A stretch of DNA of 64,000 bases from Oikopleura dioica (Eukaryota > Chordata > Appendicularia > Copelata > Oikopleuridae), in contig OU015567.1 in assembly GCA_907165135.1 (NCBI GenBank), positions 2,919,001 to 2,983,000 of the forward strand, given 5' to 3'. Below, in pieces: positions 58,599 to 64,000 of the stretch. Both the position numbers and the translations under genes were made by a program. Every line of letters begins with the position of its first letter. The stretch's first letter is position 1. The notes beneath the pieces were generated by a model. That model did no database searches. It saw nothing but the letters and a program-made list of their open reading frames with translations, and had not been told where the DNA came from.

Positions 58599-61500
58599 AT
58601 GGCTGGGCGGAAGTCACAGAGACTTCGCAACCAAAAGAGGTTAATAAGAAAGTGATAAGACTGATAATAACGGGATTTTGACATGAAAATTTTTTCTCAT
58701 TTTTTTGGCATAAGAAATTTTAAAAGTTAAATGCCTTTTAATCCAGCCAAAATGAACCGAATTACTAAACCGCTTTATCAAAATTCTTTTCAGTGCGGCG
58801 AATAAGGACGGAAAGAAAAAGGCCAAAGTCAAGTCTAAGAAGGAAACATCGAAGGTAATAGTAACATCTTAGTAGCAAAAAGAACTCAAATTTCATTCAG
58901 AAAGTCGAGCCCGTTCCTCCAGTCGTTGTGAAGAGCGAACCTCCATCCGAAGAGCCGCAGTCGTGGAAGAGCTTGGAGCCATCTGTCCGCGCATCCCTTC
59001 TCAGTGGCTCGCAGACCGCCGAATCTGATGAGGCCCAGCCGAGAGCTCCCAAAGCCGTGAAACTTCTCGACTCTGACGGCAGCGACACAGAATCGATGAG
59101 CGCTCCTGCCGAAATCCCTGTCCGAAACAACATGTATCAAGAAAACATGTACGAACGAGTCAAGTCCAAGCGAACGGTGAATCCGGCGAACTTGTCCGTC
59201 AAACCGAAACCGTCCAAAAAAGCTGAAAAGACGAAGAAAGAGGTGCCTTCTCGACGAAATCTTCGATCGAACGCGAAGGAAAACAAGGAGGAGGAAGCAA
59301 AAGCGGCCGAAACTGGCAAGAAACGATCGAAAAGCAAGAAGAAAAAGGGAAGTTCCGCGAAAAAGGCGACGACGAAAGACAAAGAAGAGGAAAAAGAAGA
59401 AGGCAACAAGGATGAAAAAGCACCAGAAGGTCAACCTGATGAAGAAGAAATGGAAAGACATGTAGAGCAAAGAGTTGAAGAGCCCGCTAGATACATCGAA
59501 GCCCCGCTGCGAATCGAACGAGAGCCAGAAGAAAATGACGCCGGGAACGACATCGTCGAGCCAGTTGAGACGTTCAAGCATCGTTCCATTTTGGAGTTCT
59601 TCAAGCCTGCACCGAAGCGGCCACCGATGAAAGAAGCTGTCAATTTTAAACGCACTAGAGTTGTGCCAGCGCCTGAAGATGTTCATAAGAGTATCAGTGT
59701 CGGCACTTCTCCTCCTTACTGGACATCATCGCTTCCAGAAATGATCGACGACTCAACCGGCCTTGGAAAGGAAGGAGAAATCGAGCAGAAATCAGATAAG
59801 GTAATTACTGTCCATTTCAACCCTTTGAACTAACTTCTTTTTACAGAACTCCGAATCAATCGAGGATTCGTCGGTTTCGAACCTGGAAGAGGAGACTCCT
59901 CAAGTGCCAGAAGCAGCTGAGAATTCCGTAGAAGAAATTTCAGAACCGACCGAACCCGCCGCTGAAACCAACGAGGGGAAATCAAACTCAGAGGCGCCTC
60001 TTCTCCCTTCTATCGAATCAAAGACGCCAGAGTCCGAAAATGAAGGTGAAATGGCGACTCAAGTTGAGCTCGATGCTCCAGCCCCAGTGGAACCTGATTT
60101 GATGGAGGAACTGGAGCCGATTTCGACTCCAGAAAATTTCGATTCTCCAGCTCAACAACCCGAGAATGCTCCGATCGACCAGATCCCCGAACAAGTTCCA
60201 GTTGAAGTTCACGATCTTCCTGAAATTTACCTTCCTGAGCAACAACAATTCATGGTTACTGAAAACCACGAATTTCAGGAAGACGAAGATCTTTCACGAC
60301 CAAAATCAATGATCGAAGAATCCGACCCGAGAGAGTTTGAAGCTACTGAAGAGCCAGCGATGGAAACTTCCGATTACGCTGTGTCCGACAATGACGATGA
60401 TGACGCCGAGCCGACAGCAGAAGAGAAAGCAGCAGCGATGAGAGCGTTGATGGAAGGCTTCGACAAAGATAAACTCAAAGCTTTTACGGCAAAGAAAGTA
60501 TCCTACAGTAACACAGGAAAAGCTAAACATGCATCGGATTGTATGGTCGGCGATAATTTCTTCGAAAAAGGACTTATTAAAATTCGAGAAAGTTTTGATT
60601 TCATCGAGATATATTCCGACGACGAAGACGAAGAGAACGACAGGTGGAACACGGGAATGGCGAAAAATAATATAAAAGGTAGCAAAACAAAAAAATAACA
60701 ATCATTCTCAAATTCGATTTTTAGAGCACTTGGTGTTCTTTGCCACTGGAGTAATCTCCCAAATCGAAAGTCTCCAGATTGCTTGTGACAACTGGAATAA
60801 GTTCACAGTTTATGGTTGCGAGCAAATGGGCTTCAAGATCTTTTCAGAGAGGTTCACTGAAAACACGCTGCGAGCTCAACAAAAAGGTCCTAACAGAAAG
60901 AGAAAGCGACCACTTGAAAAAGATAAAGGAACAGGAAAAGCATGTATCCAAACTGAGGTAAGGACGAAAAAGCGTTGACGAAGTAACTATTTCTTTAGCC
61001 TAAGTGCGTAGTATTGGTTTCGCGTATTTAGTTGATAAAAAATCTCTCTTTTACAAAAAAAGTCTTTGAATAATCTGTCATTTCAGTTGCTGCCGACCAA
61101 GGAAATTCGAATTGCCCAAATTCAGCACAAGGAAGGGGTTGAAAATGGTTTAGCTAATTCAAAAACGTCCCCCAGGGGCTTGGGTACCCAAGCGTTGGTG
61201 GTGTAATGGTCAGCATTGATGCCTTCCAAGCATTAGATCCGGGTTCGATTCCCGGCCATCGCATACTTTTTTCAACCCCATAAAAGGCATATACTGATCG
61301 AGAAGCAGCCAAGAGCAAATACCATCTGTTCGATGAGAAGACTGGCGAGGAGATTGCGAGCATGCAGTTTCCGAGGAAGATTTATCACATTGTCAAGGAC
61401 CCGACTTTCCACTGCATGTTCTGGTTGGGCATCTATTGCGACCAGAATCCAGTTGCGGAACAGTTGCCTGATGGATCCTTGGTCTGCACCAGCTTCATTG

Positions 61501-62458
61501 TAAGTTCCATCATTCTAGGGTACGATCGACTCTAGAAATAACCTCAATTTTCAGATCAACAAACGCTGGGCAAGAGAATCGCGCCAAGTGCTGGACAACT
61601 CCGACAATTCCGGGATTGGTATCCTCTTCAACACGCAAAACTACCAATCCCTGGTCCGCCAGTTGAATCTCTACGGCTTCCGAAAAGTCAAGCGAAGCTC
61701 ATCAGACCCGACTTATTCGGTAAGGCGAAAAAGGCAAGTCTGGTCTGGTCTAGTCCGAAAATTTTCTCAGCCAAAAATCAGAAGTCTGGTCCGTCCGGCC
61801 GGACTAGACCGGACGGACTTCGGACTAAGTCCGAGCCCGGACTAGTCTATTTAGAGCCCTGTTCCCCTCAAAAGCCCCCTCCTTTCAACAAAACTCTAGA
61901 ACTACCGCCACGCGCTGAGCTTGACGAAGCATCCGCAAACAGGCGAGCCTTCGAACGAGCACGATATTGACGAGTTTAGACACTCTTTCTTTAGAGAAAG
62001 ATCGGATAACAAAGTTCTGGTAAGTCTTCTCTCTCCCTCTTGATCCCCAAAATCTGACTTTTCAGAACATCAAACGTCAGAAGCCGTTCAAACCGACGGT
62101 GAATGTCTGGCGCCCGCCAAAGTTCGAAAAGTCCCGCAACGCCGCTGCAAGAGCTCAGATGCGGGAACGAGAACGCGAGCGATTGGAAATGACTCCCATA
62201 TATTCCCAGCGCGGTCAAGCTGGAGACGACGACCTGTCCGATAAGTTCACGGAGAACAACATGGTCAGCCACGCCGGGGGAGTCTTCCTCCTCCCGCCTG
62301 AGAAAGCTTCTGAAGTTGCGAAAATCACTGGGAAGAAGCGTCCACTTCAGCAAATCAATGTAAGGTGGCCTTTTTATGTTCAAATCTAGAATAATTTTCA
62401 GGAACAGGACGGAGACGACCCAGAAGCTGCTTTTGGTCCACAAGGTTCTGCTTCATAA
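58599..62458 (+). CDS. HSF-type DNA-binding protein with long acidic N-terminus
   Basis: Start MAGRKSQRLRNQK. Exons: 58599-58639, 58794-58854, 58901-59800, 59847-60678, 60725-60957, 61087-61147, 61303-61499, then four more to 62458, all in phase. The first ~650 residues are Glu/Ser/Pro-rich and disordered, with basic patches and a PIP-box-like RSILEFFKPAPKR. The heat-shock-factor DNA-binding domain is split over three exons: FPRKIYHIVKDPTFHCMFWL, then NTQNYQSLVRQLNLYGFRKV (recognition helix and wing), then HSFFRERSDNKVLNIKRQ. No HR-A/B trimerisation heptads follow, unlike HSF1/2, so HSFY/HSF5-like members are closer. AATAAA is at 62683. Presumably a nuclear transcription factor; the first part could be a separate gene if a start were hidden in the 60725 exon. 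Confidence 0.82.
61192..61263 (+). tRNA. trnG-UCC: tRNA-Gly (anticodon TCC)
   Basis: The acceptor arm starts GCGTTGG and ends CCATCGC plus discriminator A (one T-T mismatch at pair 4-69). A-box TGGTGTAATGG, anticodon loop CTTCCAA with TCC at 61225-61227, B-box GGTTCGATTCC. A T6 run at 61267 can end Pol III transcription. It lies within an intron of the HSF-type gene, same strand. Confidence 0.95.
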
Positions 62459-62940
62459 GATTCCTACGACTGACCTTCTTTACCTGATCAGGGGAAGCCT
62501 TCGGCCATTTTGGTTCTTTTCATTTTAAACTTTTGCCTGTTATTTCCTTATATTTATTTCTGAATTTGCCACTTATCACTTTCACATTTTAATTCTCCTG
62601 TCAAATTTTAATTTTCCGTTTTAATTTTAATTTTCCCTTATTTTATAAATCCCCTGATCATTTACTGCCTGTACATAAATGTAATAAACTATCATTGCCA
62701 TAATATTTGCGAAATATTTCACCTTGCAGAAGATTTTGAATTGAAGCTTTTTCTGAGTAGAATTACTCAAATTTCAATAGAAAATAATCAGTGTGTGAAG
62801 GTCTGTGAGAATCAAGTGTGGCGCGATCCATTTATTTTCACTGAGCGAGGCGATAAAAGCCACAGATTGACCGAAGAAAGAATTTCCTTATTCATCTCTT
62901 ATCCAGGATAGGTTATCTTCAACGAAATTTTCTTAGAATA
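62459..62940. other. 3' UTR and spacer
   Basis: HSF-gene 3' UTR with AATAAA at 62683-62688, then about 250 bases with no feature. Confidence 0.5.
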
Positions 62941-62944
62941 AAAA

Positions 62945-63057
62945 AAAAGGAGTGGTCGTCATTTGCCCAAGTCGTCATCTGCCCAAGTCGTCATCTGCCC
63001 AGGTCGTCATCTGCCCAACTCGGGCAAATGACGATCTTGGGTGAATGACGATCAGTA
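62945..63057. repeat. Tandem 16-mers with inverted copies
   Basis: Four units of GTCGTCATCTGCCCAA-like sequence, followed by inverted units (TTGGGTGAATGACGATC). Same architecture, and the same GCCCAA core, as the repeat at 2639-2832. Confidence 0.75.
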
Positions 63058-63059
63058 GG

Positions 63060-64000
63060 GTAAATCACTAATATTTGAGCTCTTATTTGGGCTTTGTAGA
63101 AGAGGCATATAATACCTTTTTATAATCCTCAGAAGCTGAGAATCATTTTGACTATTGATAGTGGGGGGTCATCTCGTACCCTGAGGGCATTTTGGTACCC
63201 CGGAAGTCCCAAAATGTGGCCAACTTCGAAAATTCGATTTTTCGAGACCGTAACTAAGCTTTTTAGACGGAGCTATCTATACCAGCTTGTAGCTCAGGCT
63301 CTGACGGTCATTTTGAGGGGTAAAAAAGTATGTCCCGGGCTACTCTAAAATGTGGTGGAGGTGGTGCAAAGCTGGGGTCAAGACCGGAAGTCCAGCTAAA
63401 ATGAACTCTTATGTGATTTAAACACAGTAAATCTTTAAAAAAACAACTGTTAATACAAAATTGGTCACCAGAGGTCAACTTGGGGTCACTCGGGGTCATC
63501 TTGGGTGAAGTTGGGGGCGTTTTTTTAATGAAGACGTATTTTTCTAATCTTGACCTTAGATGACCCCGAGTGACCCCAAGTTGACCCCGGGTGAACAATT
63601 ATGTATTTACAGTTGCTTTTTTAAAGTTTTACTGTATTTAATTCACATAAGAGTTCATTTTAGCTGGACGTCCGGTCTTGACCCCAGCTTTGCACCACCT
63701 CCACCACTTTCTAGAGTAGCCCGGGACATATTTTTCTACCCCTCAAAATGACCGTCAGAGCCTGAGCTACAAGCTGGTATAGATAGCTCCGTCTAAAAAG
63801 CTTAGTTACGGTCTCGAAAAATCGAATTTTCGAAGTTGGCCACATTTTGGGACTTCCGGGGTACCAAAATGCCCTCAGGGTACGAGATGACCCCCCACTA
63901 TCAATAGTCAAAATGATTCTCAGCTTATGGGGATTATAAAAAGGTATTATATGCATACTCTACTTAGCAAGAAAAAAAGTGGAAAATATTAGTGATTTAC
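63060..64000. mobile_element. 941-bp imperfect palindrome (large hairpin element)
   Basis: Begins GTAAATCACTAATATT and ends AATATTAGTGATTTAC at the last base of the window. Arms of about 450 bp are near-identical reverse complements (for example GGGGGGTCATCTCGTACCCT against AGGGTACGAGATGACCCCCC). The loop near 63500-63570 is Gly/Asp-codon-like GGTCAxxTTGGGGTCA repeats. No transposase was seen; whether it extends past 64000 is unknown. Confidence 0.85.

Noticed and set aside
60779-60961. Coiled-coil-like alternate frame (KKVLTERESDHLKKIKEQEK) in the HSF gene
   Set aside because: Attractive as a trimerisation helix, but it has an upstream in-frame stop and does not join the next exon in phase; the frame used here does.

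Overview
The window reads as nuclear DNA of a very compact animal genome. Genes sit on both strands a few hundred bases apart or closer, exons are short, most introns are 30-120 nt with TTTTAG/TTTCAG acceptors, and AATAAA poly(A) signals lie just past the stop codons. Several introns fit only if the donor is GA or GC instead of GT. Nebulin repeats, mosaic trypsin/PAN/EGF and LRR/CUB proteins, 4-nt spacing between two co-oriented genes and frequent GA-AG introns together suggest an appendicularian tunicate (Oikopleura dioica-like). That assignment is inference; no marker gene settles it.

Layout. 1-5.4 kb: 3' part of a nebulin-repeat gene (+), with a large intron holding foldback repeats and a broken minus-strand zinc-finger/coiled-coil gene. 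5.5-6.6 kb: unknown, probably secreted protein (-). 7.6-11.1 kb: alkaline phosphatase with two alternative last exons (-). 11.5-12.2 kb: small secreted protein (+). 13.3-16.2 kb: alpha-1,3-fucosyltransferase (+) with an intron built from a MITE. 16.4-17.8 kb: coiled-coil protein (-). 18-20.7 kb: BTB-BACK-kelch protein (-). 21.6-25.5 kb: an acylated acidic protein and two small proteins (+). 26.2-30.4 kb: trypsin-PAN-SEA-like-EGF mosaic protease (+). 31.2-32.9 kb: chimera ending in a dehydrogenase E1-beta-like domain (+). 33.2-35.2 kb: UDP-galactose 4-epimerase and a secreted acidic protein, 4 nt apart (-). 36.3-38.3 kb: small secreted protein and an unidentified gene (+). 39.2-41.9 kb: 16-EGF protein (+). 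42.2-43.5 kb: WSCD-type sulfotransferase (+). 43.6-46.6 kb: secreted/membrane kelch-like protein (-). 47.7-50.0 kb: LRR-CUB membrane protein (+), converging on a class A GPCR (-, 50.1-51.7 kb). 53-57 kb: propeller-like Cys-rich protein (+), interrupted by nested transposons. 58.6-62.5 kb: HSF-type DNA-binding protein (+) with a tRNA-Gly gene in one intron.

Mobile DNA is mostly non-autonomous: TTAA-flanked MITEs, hairpin elements and tandem-plus-inverted short repeats. The last 941 bases form one large imperfect palindrome. No transposase, rRNA or CRISPR was seen. Exon boundaries were read by eye from reading phase and splice motifs, so single ends may be off.
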